A stretch of 64,000 nucleotides of DNA from Hoylesella saccharolytica JCM 17484 (GTDB taxonomy: Bacteria; Bacteroidota; Bacteroidia; Bacteroidales; Bacteroidaceae). The stretch is taken from the NCBI RefSeq assembly GCF_000614205.1, contig NZ_BAKN01000002.1, positions 124,001 to 188,000 of the forward strand. The letters are read 5' to 3'. The notes below the pieces were generated by a model. It was given only the letters and a program-made list of their open reading frames with translations, was not told the origin of the DNA and did no database searches. Shown here in pieces: positions 18,350 through 27,767 of the stretch. Made by a program: the position numbers and the translations under genes. Within the stretch, counting starts at the first letter, position 1, and each line of letters opens with the position of its first letter.

Positions 18350-19069
18350 TTATTTCATATTGGTGTACACCGTCTGTACATCATCAAAGTCTTCGAGCTT
18401 TTCTACCATCTTATCAATGGTTTCGCGCTCTTCATCCGTTACATCTTTTAGATCGTTGGGGATGTACGTAAACTCGGCACCCGTTACTTCGAACCCCTCT
18501 GCTTCGAGATGTTTCTGAATTTCTCCGAAGCTTGTCGGTGCGCCATAAATGGTGATTTCTCCCGTCTCATCATCTTCATCGTACTCGTCTTCTACGCCAT
18601 AATCGATGAGGTCGAGTATCAATTCGTCCATATCAAGTCCCTCTTTTTTCTTAAAAGTAAACACCGATTTGTGGTCGAAAAGAAAAGAAAGAGAGCCTGT
18701 TGTACCCAAATTTCCGTTGAATTTGTTAAATACCGAGCGCACATCGCCCACAGTACGCGTTGTATTATCTGTTAAAGTATCAACAAAAACGGCAACGCCG
18801 TGTGGACCATAACCCTCGTATGTCACCACTTTATATTCGCTTTGGTCTTTTCCCATTGCGTTTTTAATAGCCCGTTCGATATTATCTTTCGGCATATTTT
18901 CGCGTTTGGCATTGGCGATAATAGCACGAAGTGCGGGGTTGTTTTCCGGTTCCGGACCTCCTGATTTCACTGCAATGGCAATTTGTTTTCCAATCTTTGT
19001 GAAGGTGCGAGCCATGTGTCCCCACCTCTTTAGTTTCGCTGCTTTGCGATATTCAAAAGCTCTTCCCAT
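18350..19069 (-). CDS. yebC: YebC/PmpR family DNA-binding regulatory protein
   Basis: Widely conserved YebC/TACO1-type protein; members act as transcription regulators or help ribosomes through proline-rich stretches. About 239 aa. The start is placed at ATG 19069, giving MGRAFEYRKAAKLKRWGHMARTFTKIGKQI, the usual family N-terminus; the frame is open five codons further. Other family signatures are NIERAIKNAMGK and YEGYGPHGVAVFVDTLTDN, and an acidic segment DEYDEDDETGE. It follows pheT on the same strand. Confidence 0.93.
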   Translation of the reverse strand: MGRAFEYRKAAKLKRWGHMARTFTKIGKQIAIAVKSGGPEPENNPALRAIIANAKRENMPKDNIERAIKNAMGKDQSEYKVVTYEGYGPHGVAVFVDTLTDNTTRTVGDVRSVFNKFNGNLGTTGSLSFLFDHKSVFTFKKKEGLDMDELILDLIDYGVEDEYDEDDETGEITIYGAPTSFGEIQKHLEAEGFEVTGAEFTYIPNDLKDVTDEERETIDKMVEKLEDFDDVQTVYTNMK

Positions 19070-19212
19070 ATTGTTTGTTGACAAATTAGTGAGTTAACAA
19101 GTTGCCCAGGAGATTGCTCCGCTGTGCTTACATCTTGCCTAACTCTTTATTTGAATGATTATTTTTTACTACTTACGATCTTTTACTTGTACCTTACTAC
19201 CTCTAAAGTGTC

Positions 19213-21675
19213 CTATCTTAGTTCTGCTCCCAGCTTTTCTTTCAGGCTGTTAATGAGCTTTTGCATGATGGCTTCAATCTGTTTGTCCTTTAATGTGGCG
19301 TTTTCGTCTTGTAGAATAAAGTTTACTGCGTAGCTCTTTTTCCCTTCGGGAAGATTCTTTCCTTCATAAACGTCGAACAGTTCAACACGTTTGAGCAACT
19401 TCTTTTCGGTCTGCATAGCCAACATTTCGATAGTTTTAAACTCGACTTCTTTGTCAAGTAATAAAGCCAAGTCGCGACTTACAGCAGGGAATTTGCTTAT
19501 CTCACGGAATGTAATATCGTGTTTCCGTGTCAACTTCATCAGTGCAGTCCAGTTGATATCAGCAAAAAATACATCGCCAGAGAGATCAAAGTGCTTGCGG
19601 ATGTGAGGCGATACAATGCCCAATTGGGCTATGAGTTTATCGCCGCGACTCTTAATTTGAAGTCCCTGGGCAAAGATATTGTTGTCGCAGGTATCAGTAA
19701 TGAGCCCTTCAGAAGATACCCCCAAGCGTGTAAAAATATTTTGTACGTAGGCATTAAGTTCGTAAATCGACGATTGTTCATCAGCATGTGTCCACGAGTT
19801 TTCTATGCGTTTACCGGTTATCCAGAGGCCAAGATGCATCTCTTCCGTATAAGCGCGGATAGGACTTTCATTGTTTGCTTTTTCAGGATTGTAATGATAA
19901 CAATTGCCAAATTCAAAGAAGCGAAGGTTGGAATTGCGGCGATTTACATTGCGCTGAATACTTTCCAATCCACCGAAAAGTAAGGTTTGGCGCATCATTC
20001 CGAGGTCCGAACTCAAGGGATTCATTACCTTTACGCAGGTCGATTCGGTGTAATGATTCAGTCCTTCGTAATACATCATCTTCGTCAACGAGTTGTTTAG
20101 TATCTCGTTAAAGCCGCATCCTACGAGCTGTTCACCTACCAGTGTTTCCAGTTTATGCTGCCTGTCCTCGTCTTCGGGTACGGTTAGCGAACTCTTCAGC
20201 TGTGTAGGTATCTCCACATTATTGTATCCGTAGATGCGCAAAATATCTTCTACAACATCGCAAGGACGCTGAACGTCTACGCGATAGGCGGGTACTTTGA
20301 GTTGCAAACCTGCTTCATTCTCTTTGCAAATCTCCATTTCCAAACTGGTAACGATGCGTTTGATAACGTCATTGCCAATTTTTTTGCCAATTAGTTGGTC
20401 AACATAAGCATAGCGCAAGTCTACATCATATGCTTCGATGGGATGGGGATAAACATCCTTTATCTGCATCGAAATCTTTCCGCCGGCCAGTTCTTTGCAT
20501 AAGATGGCAGCCTGTTGAAGGGCGTAAACGGTACCATTGGGGTCGATACCGCGCTCAAAACGATAGCTCGAGTCGGTGCTCAGGCCATGTCGACGGGCAC
20601 TTTTTCTAATCCATGTAGGATGAAAGTATGCGCTCTCGAGCACAACATTGCGGGTTGTTTCGTATGTTCCGCTACCTTTTCCACCGAATACACCGGCAAT
20701 ACACATCGGTTCTTCTACATTGCAAATACTTAAATCGGTATCGCCAAGCGTATGTTCCTCGCCGTCGAGTGTTACAAATTGGGTTCCTTCAGGCTGTGTT
20801 TTTACAATGATGTGATGACCCTTTACCATGTCGGCATCAAAGCAGTGCATGGGTTGTCCGTAAGCCATCATGATATAATTGGTGATGTCTACAATGTTGT
20901 TGATGGGGCGCAGACCGATGGTACGCAATTTGTTTTGTAGCCATTCAGGGCTCTCTTTTACCTCGCAACCTGTTATCGAAACACACGTATAACGTTTGCA
21001 GGCTTCTGTATTCTCTATCGTTACGTCGATGGGCAGATCGTTGTTGTCTACCATAAACGCCTTGCAGTCAGGGCGATGTAACGATGTTTTATACCCGTTT
21101 TGTACCAACCACGCGTATAAATCGCGCGCTACCCCATAGTGGCTCAATGCATCTGCGTGGTTAGCCGTTATGTCAATCTCGATCAGCCAATCGCTTTCCA
21201 ACTGATAATATGCTGCTGCGGGTGTTCCCACCTTTGCATCTGCGGGCAACACAATAATACCGTCGTGACTCGTTCCAACGCCTATTTCATCTTCTGCACA
21301 AATCATACCGAAGCTCTCAACACCACGTAACTTCGACTTTTTGATAACAAATTCCTTGTCACCATCATACAAGATGCAACCCAAATCTGCCACAATCACT
21401 TTCTGTCCGGCTGCTACATTGGGTGCACCGCATACGATTTGCGAGGGCTCACCCTTACCTAAATCTACCGTTGTAACGTGCAGATGATCAGAGTCGGGAT
21501 GTTTTTCGCACGTCAGCACCTCGCCAACGAAGAGGCCTTTTAATCCTCCTTTGATGGTTTGCACCTCTTCGATGCTGTCTACTTCAAGGCCGCACGAGGT
21601 CAACACGTCCGCTGTTTGCTGCGGTGTCAGGTCGAAATCGACATACTCTTTCAGCCATTTGTATGAAATGTTCAT
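19213..21675 (-). CDS. pheT: Phenylalanine-tRNA ligase beta subunit
   Basis: Beta chain of the heterotetrameric PheRS that charges tRNA-Phe. 820 aa, full length. In order: N-terminal MNISYKWLKEYVDFDLTPQQ, tRNA-binding OB domain (LFVGEVLTCEKHPDSDHLHV, about 45-150), B3/B4 editing region with the PMHCFDADM motif (about 260-400), B5 domain, catalytic-like core, and the C-terminal anticodon-binding ferredoxin-fold domain (FREISKFPAVSRDLALLLDKEV onwards). pheS is not in the window, so the subunit genes are separated, as in many Bacteroidetes. Has its own full promoter; yebC is downstream. Confidence 0.97.
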   Translation of the reverse strand: MNISYKWLKEYVDFDLTPQQTADVLTSCGLEVDSIEEVQTIKGGLKGLFVGEVLTCEKHPDSDHLHVTTVDLGKGEPSQIVCGAPNVAAGQKVIVADLGCILYDGDKEFVIKKSKLRGVESFGMICAEDEIGVGTSHDGIIVLPADAKVGTPAAAYYQLESDWLIEIDITANHADALSHYGVARDLYAWLVQNGYKTSLHRPDCKAFMVDNNDLPIDVTIENTEACKRYTCVSITGCEVKESPEWLQNKLRTIGLRPINNIVDITNYIMMAYGQPMHCFDADMVKGHHIIVKTQPEGTQFVTLDGEEHTLGDTDLSICNVEEPMCIAGVFGGKGSGTYETTRNVVLESAYFHPTWIRKSARRHGLSTDSSYRFERGIDPNGTVYALQQAAILCKELAGGKISMQIKDVYPHPIEAYDVDLRYAYVDQLIGKKIGNDVIKRIVTSLEMEICKENEAGLQLKVPAYRVDVQRPCDVVEDILRIYGYNNVEIPTQLKSSLTVPEDEDRQHKLETLVGEQLVGCGFNEILNNSLTKMMYYEGLNHYTESTCVKVMNPLSSDLGMMRQTLLFGGLESIQRNVNRRNSNLRFFEFGNCYHYNPEKANNESPIRAYTEEMHLGLWITGKRIENSWTHADEQSSIYELNAYVQNIFTRLGVSSEGLITDTCDNNIFAQGLQIKSRGDKLIAQLGIVSPHIRKHFDLSGDVFFADINWTALMKLTRKHDITFREISKFPAVSRDLALLLDKEVEFKTIEMLAMQTEKKLLKRVELFDVYEGKNLPEGKKSYAVNFILQDENATLKDKQIEAIMQKLINSLKEKLGAELR

Positions 21676-21711
21676 TATATATAATATTGTATTTGCAGCT
21701 TAAATGATGCG

Positions 21712-21742
21712 CAAAATTACGAAAAATCGTGCAGTAACGCAA
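21712..21742 (-). promoter_or_regulatory. Promoter of pheT
   Basis: Minus strand: TTG at 21740-21742, 20-bp spacer, TAATTTTG at 21712-21719, giving a leader of about 30 nt before the pheT start. Confidence 0.75.
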
Positions 21743-21816
21743 AATAAAGGAATAGTATTTGAAACTCCTTGTGAATGCCATCTTTTCTCAATGCAGGCAT
21801 CAAAAATAAATAATAA

Positions 21817-22455
21817 TTACTTTTTTGTTAATTCTGCATCTATTACATAAATATCCCCCTCTTTATCTCTCAATACATTTCGAGGCACAATATCCCATAT
21901 GACACAGTCTTTGTTCTCAAATTTACCGACAGAATTTACCTTGATAAACCCAATTGCCGACATGTATGTATCTATTTCAATCGCTGTTGCGGGTATCGCA
22001 TCTTTAATAAGGTCTTGCTTTAATACAGGCATAATGCTCCTTCCTTCATAGCCTGTAAACCCATGTAAGCGATAATATGTTTCAGGAAAGACTGTATTAT
22101 GGAGAATAATTCTTTTAAGCAAGTTGCAGATTCCACCACTATTCAAGAGATTATTCACCTTATATATTATATTTTCATCAACATAGATATCATTCTCATT
22201 GCCACAAGGACCGGGCATTCCTAAATCAAAAATGCGGTTTATTGGAATCCAATAGCCATTCTCTTTAGCAATAATTTCTGCTTCTCGTTGTTCTGCTTCA
22301 AACCTATTTACTGATTTTTCGCCATTTCCATATTGCGTTTCATATACCTGACAACGTCTGTCGAGTTCATTGATGATTGCTTGGATTCTGCAATTTTCCT
22401 TTGCTTTCTCTCCACTGCTTCTTTGTGAAATTGATTCAGATACTCCATGTTCCAT
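21817..22455 (-). CDS. Polyvalent-protein kinase-like domain protein (start uncertain)
   Basis: 212 aa as an uninterrupted frame. The body (DLGMPGPCGNENDIYVDENIIYKVNNLLN ... GFTGYEGRSIMPVLKQDLIKDA ... DIVPRNVLRDKEGDIYVIDAELTKK) resembles the kinase-like domain found in polyvalent proteins of Bacteroides mobile elements and in stand-alone copies; the last Asp-rich part looks like the kinase metal-binding segment. The first ~30 residues may be wrong: an overlapping frame (22382-22460) reads MEYLNQFHKEAVERKQRKIAESK, and adding one A at about 22381-22385 would fuse it to AIINELDRRCQVYE. Function in the cell is unknown; it suggests mobile-element ancestry. Confidence 0.6.
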   Translation of the reverse strand: MEHGVSESISQRSSGEKAKENCRIQAIINELDRRCQVYETQYGNGEKSVNRFEAEQREAEIIAKENGYWIPINRIFDLGMPGPCGNENDIYVDENIIYKVNNLLNSGGICNLLKRIILHNTVFPETYYRLHGFTGYEGRSIMPVLKQDLIKDAIPATAIEIDTYMSAIGFIKVNSVGKFENKDCVIWDIVPRNVLRDKEGDIYVIDAELTKK

Positions 22456-22524
22456 TTATTTTTCCTACAAAAGTAAGCGTTATTTCGATAATGTCCAAAC
22501 CCTCTGCAAGCCAGCATCATTATG

Positions 22525-23346
22525 CTATTCCTTTTTTGTCCATTGTTCAGTCAATTGATTTAAAAAGTCTCTTGCAGCCTTATTCTTCAATCGACCAATA
22601 TCTTTCCGTACCTGTTCTTGTTCGGGATAGCCTGTATTTGTATCCATATAATTAAACACTAATGCACGAAAAGGGTCTTCTTCATCTTTCTTATGGTGAT
22701 ATATCCACATTAAAAAAGGTGTGGGGTGTTTATCATAAAGCTCAGCCAAATAGTCATCAAGGCTTTCAGTAATATATCCGTCAGTAAAAGCATACAGAAC
22801 TCTCCACTCACAAAGTGTTTGTTCATTGAGGGGTTGTTTTGCCAAACGCTTCATGATAGCTTCAAATTGTTGTTCTCCAAGCGAGTCATTGCGCTCAGGC
22901 AACTCGATTCTTTTCCCACCAATAGAAATTGTACCGAAAGGCAAATATTTACCTATCGAGGCGAACTCGGTATTTAAATGTCGCATCATAAGTGTGTCTC
23001 CGCGAAAGCTTATAACAGCTGTTGTAACCTCATTAATTGCCGTTTGGTTGATGGTTAATGTATCTCCGTTTAATGTGTATTTGTAAAAGTGCTCCGGGTC
23101 GGCATCAACAAAACATACTTCTCCTTTTCTAAAGTACATGGCGCAATAGGCATACTCTTCTACTGAGCACCAGCTTCCTTGCAGTTTTCTTTTTAATTCG
23201 TTTGTTTGAGAAACGTTTCGGAACACTGACCGATTGTTTTTCACAGTCGATATTCTATTTTTTGGGGTAGTTTTTGTCGAGTTGTTCTTGGACGAACAGG
23301 CCACCCATACCACCAACACGATTGTGTATAGAAGTAATTTTTTCAT
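22525..23346 (-). CDS. Hypothetical lipoprotein
   Basis: 273 aa. N-terminal signal LLLYTIVLVVWVACSSKN has a lipobox (VWVAC) so the mature protein is probably lipid-anchored, in Bacteroidetes usually to the outer membrane. A Ser/Thr/Asn/Lys-rich linker follows, then a soluble domain rich in charged residues with LQGSWCSVEEYAYCAMYF, which recalls lipocalin-like repeat openings (inference). I do not recognise a family. It sits among accessory genes on the minus strand. Confidence 0.65.
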   Translation of the reverse strand: MKKLLLYTIVLVVWVACSSKNNSTKTTPKNRISTVKNNRSVFRNVSQTNELKRKLQGSWCSVEEYAYCAMYFRKGEVCFVDADPEHFYKYTLNGDTLTINQTAINEVTTAVISFRGDTLMMRHLNTEFASIGKYLPFGTISIGGKRIELPERNDSLGEQQFEAIMKRLAKQPLNEQTLCEWRVLYAFTDGYITESLDDYLAELYDKHPTPFLMWIYHHKKDEEDPFRALVFNYMDTNTGYPEQEQVRKDIGRLKNKAARDFLNQLTEQWTKKE

Positions 23347-23370
23347 CTTTCAAAAGGAATGATAAAACGT

Positions 23371-23703
23371 TTATGCTTTCTTCTGTTTATGCTTTTTGGG
23401 CTTTGGTTCTGGCAGTTCGTGATAAGTAGCTTTAACAAGTGCAGAGAGATATTCGCGATTATCTACATCGGCGATATAAAAATAATCTTTTGCACCGGGA
23501 TAAGGCGGTCTTAAATCAGTGCTTTTCAGCAGTGCACGCGCTGAATCTGTAGGTTTTATATACAACTTGTTGTCGCACAACAACCCGAATATTTTACCGT
23601 TACAATAAATGCCATAGTCGCCAAACATCTTTTTGGCTGTTATCTCTCCGGCATCTGAACACTGGTCGATAACATACTGTACAAAATCTGAACAAGAAGC
23701 CAT
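23371..23703 (-). CDS. TfoX N-terminal domain protein
   Basis: About 110 aa; motif CSDAGEITAKKMFGDYGIYCNGKIFGLLCDNKLYIKP is typical of the TfoX N-terminal domain family, and the tail is lysine-rich (PKPKKHKQKKA). TfoX proper regulates competence in gamma-proteobacteria; the function of stand-alone N-domain proteins in Bacteroidetes is not known. ATG 23703 (MASCSDF) is chosen because it directly follows the upstream frame's stop; a start at 23730 is also open. Confidence 0.72.
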   Translation of the reverse strand: MASCSDFVQYVIDQCSDAGEITAKKMFGDYGIYCNGKIFGLLCDNKLYIKPTDSARALLKSTDLRPPYPGAKDYFYIADVDNREYLSALVKATYHELPEPKPKKHKQKKA

Positions 23704-23705
23704 AT

Positions 23706-23891
23706 CTACTTTTTTATTTCTTTTTTCCATTTTCTTATTTGTGTTCTGAACGAACTGAAAGGCGCCACTGTGTTAATATGAATAAACTTTGCCACCTCCC
23801 AGATAGCAGTTTTTGTCGACTCATCTGCCCATTCTTGTTGATGAGAAAGAAAGAGTTTTGCACCCGTTAAGCTGTCGATAAGTCGGTACAC
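23706..23891 (-). CDS. Short hypothetical protein, possibly the 3' part of a frameshifted gene
   Basis: 61 aa from a GTG start (YRLIDSLTGAKLFLSHQQEWADESTKTAIWEVAKF...). The frame stays open upstream to about 23928 and, one base apart, a short frame from ATG 23961 (MRVCAGKEELKEEK) leads into it; a one-base change in the A6 run at about 23923 would join them into a protein of about 78 aa. Composition looks coding. No family recognised. The gene is directly followed by the TfoX-N gene. Confidence 0.35.
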   Translation of the reverse strand: MYRLIDSLTGAKLFLSHQQEWADESTKTAIWEVAKFIHINTVAPFSSFRTQIRKWKKEIKK

Positions 23892-23988
23892 ATTCTCAAT
23901 ATTACTGTCAAGTATAACTTTTTTCTTCTTTCAGCTCTTCCTTACCGGCGCAGACTCTCATTTCTCGTTTGGTATTTAATGCACAGTA

Positions 23989-24960
23989 TTATTTATATTG
24001 CTTATTGAATTTCTCAAATGCCGTATAGAACAAAGGTGCGGAAACATAATGTTTCTTTCCCTCTTTATATACCTTGTTGCATATATATACCAAATCAGGA
24101 AGGTTGGTATGAAGTTGCATAATTCGCCTTGTTAGTCTATTGGTGGCAAACATTCGCTTCATCATCCATGCAGATAACCATGTTGGAAGGCGGTAAGGCA
24201 GTGTTTCGTTCCGATAATCACTTAATTTTATCCCTCCGGCCTGTGCTATTCTTATACATTCGCGAATAGCTTTGATGGCGTGTTTTAAATTTGTTGGACT
24301 ATCCATAAATTTTGTTACAGCCTGTTTTGGGTCGGTATTAGTTGTTCCCATAATTGAAGAAATGGTGGAGATGACACCTGCATTGATAGCTAAATGTAGC
24401 CAAATCCACGATAGCATATCACACGGACATTCTGTCTGTATCCCTATTCCCCGAAACAAATGTTCTATATTTGTGTAGTTAGAGATATGGCTGTTTGCTT
24501 CTTTCTCTAACATAACATGATCGAAAATTACACACTCGAGCCGTTTCTTGTCTCTATCGATGCGTCCTCCTGCGACAGGATAGCCCAGTATATACTTGTG
24601 TCCGTTCATTATCTGATCGATATATGCTCGTTTTTCCCATATTCCGCAGAATAAAAGTAATGTTCCCTCAAACCTCATTTTATTAATGGTTTCAATAACA
24701 TCTGCCAACTTTAAACTTGAGATGCTAACAATAATAAGGTCGTAGTGAGTACCTTCTGTTGCGTGAATAATGCGATATTGATCGTCAATTTCGTCTCCTT
24801 TTTTATTGTGTCTACCGTCAAGTAACCCCACAGAAAGGTGTTCTATGGCTTTATTTGTTGAACTTGGTCGAATGTAGTGTTCCACCTTGTGCCCTTGTTT
24901 ACTGAATAAATAGCCGTATGTTGTGCCTATAACGCCCAACCCTAAAACTAATATTTTCAT
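23989..24960 (-). CDS. Ketopantoate reductase (ApbA/PanE) family oxidoreductase
   Basis: 323 aa with an N-terminal Rossmann site (ILVLGLGVIGTTYGYLFSKQGHKVEHYIRP) and the C-terminal helical domain of the PanE fold. In true PanE this reduces 2-dehydropantoate for pantothenate synthesis; sequence drift and the accessory neighbourhood make the actual substrate uncertain, so no symbol is given. No other pantothenate gene is near. Confidence 0.75.
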   Translation of the reverse strand: MKILVLGLGVIGTTYGYLFSKQGHKVEHYIRPSSTNKAIEHLSVGLLDGRHNKKGDEIDDQYRIIHATEGTHYDLIIVSISSLKLADVIETINKMRFEGTLLLFCGIWEKRAYIDQIMNGHKYILGYPVAGGRIDRDKKRLECVIFDHVMLEKEANSHISNYTNIEHLFRGIGIQTECPCDMLSWIWLHLAINAGVISTISSIMGTTNTDPKQAVTKFMDSPTNLKHAIKAIRECIRIAQAGGIKLSDYRNETLPYRLPTWLSAWMMKRMFATNRLTRRIMQLHTNLPDLVYICNKVYKEGKKHYVSAPLFYTAFEKFNKQYK

Positions 24961-25065
24961 TATTTCTTTTTTAATAGTATGTTTATGTTCCGATGAAGCA
25001 GCATACCTTATATGTTTGTTTGAGAAACAATTAATGTGTTCGATAATGGTTATTCCTATATAATA

Positions 25066-25625
25066 TCACAGGGCTAATCCATTTTGCTTCTTCCAATCCT
25101 CGCGTCGTAGTTTCATAAAAATCGTTGTACGAAAGTCTTTTGTCAAGGGAATAAACCGGTTTTCCTCCGTATACTGATAGCTGAAGCCACACTTTTCCAT
25201 TACTCGTTTTGAGGCATTATTACCCTCAAAATACGCACACCACATCACTACAATCTGTAAATCTTCGAAAGCATGGCGCAGCATTTCGCGTACGGCTTCA
25301 GACGTTAAACCCTCGCCCCAATACGGTTCGCCGATCCAATAGCCTATCTCTGCCTCGTTGTCGCCAACCTCTTTAACGTGTATCTCGATTTTCTCCGTCA
25401 GCAGTGCGATGCTGCCCACCGCCTCACCGGTATCTTTCAACACCATGCGTACGTTTCCTTACCTGCCAAAACAGTTTTAATCAATTCTCGGCTGTTATCT
25501 ACATCCGTGTGTGGGGGCCAGCCTGCAGTTCCTCCTATGCGAGGGTTTCGGGCGTATTTGTATAACGATTTCGCGTCGTTTTCGTGCCAATGTCGCAATA
25601 GCAGGCGTTCGGTTTGCAATTCCAT
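25066..25625 (-). CDS. GNAT family N-acetyltransferase, RimJ/RimL-like (two frames, apparent 1-bp deletion)
   Basis: Acetyl-CoA-dependent N-acetyltransferase. The first frame starts at ATG 25625 ([28 protein letters not shown]) and derails at ...GKETYAWC; the second continues [16 protein letters not shown] with the GNAT core [27 protein letters not shown] and [15 protein letters not shown]. Adding one A at about 25445 gives [15 protein letters not shown]. The joined protein is about 187 aa, the usual size. The substrate (ribosomal protein N-terminus or small molecule) is not evident. Confidence 0.82.
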
Positions 25626-25669
25626 CTTAAATAAACATATTGAAAGGTGATATGCTTTTCTAACCCAAA

Positions 25670-25677
25670 CAAAGGTA
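25670..25677 (-). promoter_or_regulatory. -7 box of the GNAT gene
   Basis: Minus-strand TACCTTTG, 44 bp upstream of ATG 25625. No well-placed TTG. Confidence 0.45.
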
Positions 25678-25902
25678 ATATTTTTCTGTACATCCCATTG
25701 TAGGATGTTCCCCGAATGGTGATGAAACGGTTTCTTGTTAGAATAAATTAACAAAGAAGACGTTGAAATACGCGCGTATTTACAGCCCGACTGTACTTTG
25801 GACGGAAATATCGCCTTATTTTTGAGGTTTGGCTAAATGGTTGATAAACAATGATTTGTGAATATTGACAAAGCGGTTATTCCTCATGTCCTTATTAAAA
25901 GT

Positions 25903-25946
25903 GGCGCAAAAGCATAGGTTTTGGGTTGTAAAAGCTATGTTTTTCA
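25903..25946 (+). repeat. Two-unit remnant of the 22-bp array
   Basis: Units CAAAAGCATAGGTTTTG and TAAAAGCTATGTTTTTC start at 25907 and 25929, one 22-bp period. They lie directly before MITE copy 2. Nothing else is visible between 25755 and here. Confidence 0.65.
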
Positions 25947-25956
25947 ACTTTAGAAC

Positions 25957-26162
25957 ATCCCTTTCTAATCTCCTTTTGCTAAGGGGGTGAATGTGTTAAG
26001 TTGCCCCTATACGACCAATATAGATAAATTGAAGATATAAAGAGGTTTTCTTTCAAGATAAATAGAGTGTCTATATAAAGTATAACGATCCACTGACTTA
26101 TAACCTGTTTAAATAGTAATGAGCATGCCTCTCTCCTTGTAAAAGGGAGATTGAGAGGGGAT
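25957..26162. mobile_element. MITE-like element, copy 2
   Basis: Second copy of the element at 10868-11071, same orientation, about 206 bp, with the same terminal inverted repeats (ATCCCTTTCTAATCTCC at the left, AGATTGAGAGGGGAT at the right). Differences are scattered substitutions and small indels. No reading frame of note. Confidence 0.7.
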
Positions 26163-26214
26163 TTACTTACTTATTTGTTTTCTATAATTATGACGTTAGC
26201 CATTTTTCACCCTT

Positions 26215-26665
26215 TCACCTTTTTACTTTAGCGCCTTTAAGTTGCTTTCAATTTGTTACTTTTTTAACGTTTAAGAACACTTTTAGTTTTCTTTTTTCGT
26301 TACAAATCACTTTCTTCATCTAGAGAAAATTTTTCGTTTATTTGGTCAAAAATGAGCATTGAAAATCCCAAAGTATAGGTTTTGAATTACAAAAGCTATG
26401 CTTTTGGCATGCCAAACATCATCTTTTGGAGGGTAAAACCTATGTTTTTGCAACCCGAAAAACACGGTTTTAGGGCGTTAAGGAGGGGTAAATTATGAAT
26501 AAAAATCATTTATAAACTTACAAATCGTTCATTATCAACAATATACATAATCGTAAAATCTTTGCGTTTTTACGAGCCAAGAACAAGTTGGATGATTTCG
26601 TTGGCACTCTCGCGAGGTTACCCCACATTTTAAAAAACATCAAAACTAACAATTTAAAACTTTTA
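26215..26665 (+). repeat. Copy B of the 22-bp-array intergenic element
   Basis: Same orientation and order as copy A. Array units have equivalent bases at 26384, 26406, 26428, 26450 and 26472 (22-bp period). The flank containing ATTATCAACAATATAC and CTCGCGAGGTT is shared with copy A. The remaining sequence to 26846 shows no gene. Confidence 0.85.
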
Positions 26666-26846
26666 CGGTAAGAATAATTACAATCCAATTTTCAGCCACA
26701 TTTCTTATACACTGTTTTTAAAATGTTCTATCAAAGACTTAAATAACGGGCTAAAACGGTTTTTAAAAGAAAAATAGCAAGGGCGTAAATGCCCCAAAAA
26801 CAAATATTTTTCGTTATAACATAAGATATATTAAAAAAAGAAATGG

Positions 26847-26854
26847 TACTTTTG
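26847..26854 (+). promoter_or_regulatory. -7 box of the glsA-glsB unit
   Basis: TACTTTTG (TAnnTTTG) 36 bp before the GTG start at 26890; no clear -33 element. Confidence 0.5.
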
Positions 26855-26889
26855 CAGAGTATTAGAACTGTTTTACCAGAGGCATTATT

Positions 26890-27704
26890 GTGGAGAAAAC
26901 CATTGATATTGACAAAATTCTTAGAGATAAGATGGGCAACAAAGCACGGCTTGTGCCCTCTCCGCTGGTAAAATGGTTAAAACACATTGTGCATCAAAAC
27001 GAGGTAAACAGCTTTTTGTGGGAACATCGAGAGCTTACCGGAGTGGCGTGGCTCGAGGCTTGTTTGCGCTATCTGGATATAACACTCGACGTGCAGGGGA
27101 TGGAAAATCTGCCCGCCAAAGACGATGGAAAACTTTATACCTTTGTGTCTAATCATCCGCTCGGCGGCATTGACGGGGTGGCTTTGGGCACAATTATAGG
27201 TCGTCATTATGATGGGAATTTTCGCTATCTGGTTAACGATCTACTGATGAACCTACCAGGACTGGCACCGCTTTGCATCCCTATTAACAAGACAGGAGCC
27301 AAAGCAGAGGCTTTCCGGCCATGGTTGAGGCGGGCTTTAACAGCCAAATGCATATGCTGATGTTTCCTGCAGGACTGTGCAGCAGAAAGATAAAGGGAAA
27401 AATACACGATATTGCATGGACTAAAACGTTTATAACCAAAAGCGTAGAAAGCCAACGCGACGTGGTACCGATACATTTTGGGGGTAGCAACTCAAACTTT
27501 TTTTACACCCTTGCCAACATTTGCAAATGGCTGGGTATTAAGTTTAACATTGCGATGTTGTTTCTTGTCGACGAGATGTATAAAAACACACATCAGACGT
27601 TTCGTGTATCGATAGGCAAGCCTATACCATGGCAAACCTTCGACAAAACAAAAACGCCCAAAGAATGGGCACAATATGTGGAAGACAAAGTGTACGAGTT
27701 GTAA
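26890..27704 (+). CDS. glsA: PlsC-like O-acyltransferase of the glycine/ornithine lipid pathway (two frames, apparent 1-bp deletion)
   Basis: Lysophospholipid-acyltransferase-like enzyme that probably adds the second (ester-linked) acyl chain to N-acyl glycine in the inner membrane. The catalytic HxxxxD-type motif appears as SNHPLGGIDG. The first frame (26890-27360) derails at ...KTGAKAEAFRPWLRRA; the second (27321-27704) continues MVEAGFNSQMHMLMFPAGLCSRK. One extra C at 27299-27301 reads KTGAQSRGFPAMVEAGFNS, giving about 271 aa. Start is GTG 26890. The next gene is the GNAT-type N-acyltransferase, the order known for glsA/glsB of Bacteroides; symbol assigned by that analogy. Confidence 0.8.
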
Positions 27705-27767
27705 CGCTCGCTACTGATCAATAACGAAGAGAAAGCGATAACCGAAAACCGAATAAGGAGAAAGAAG

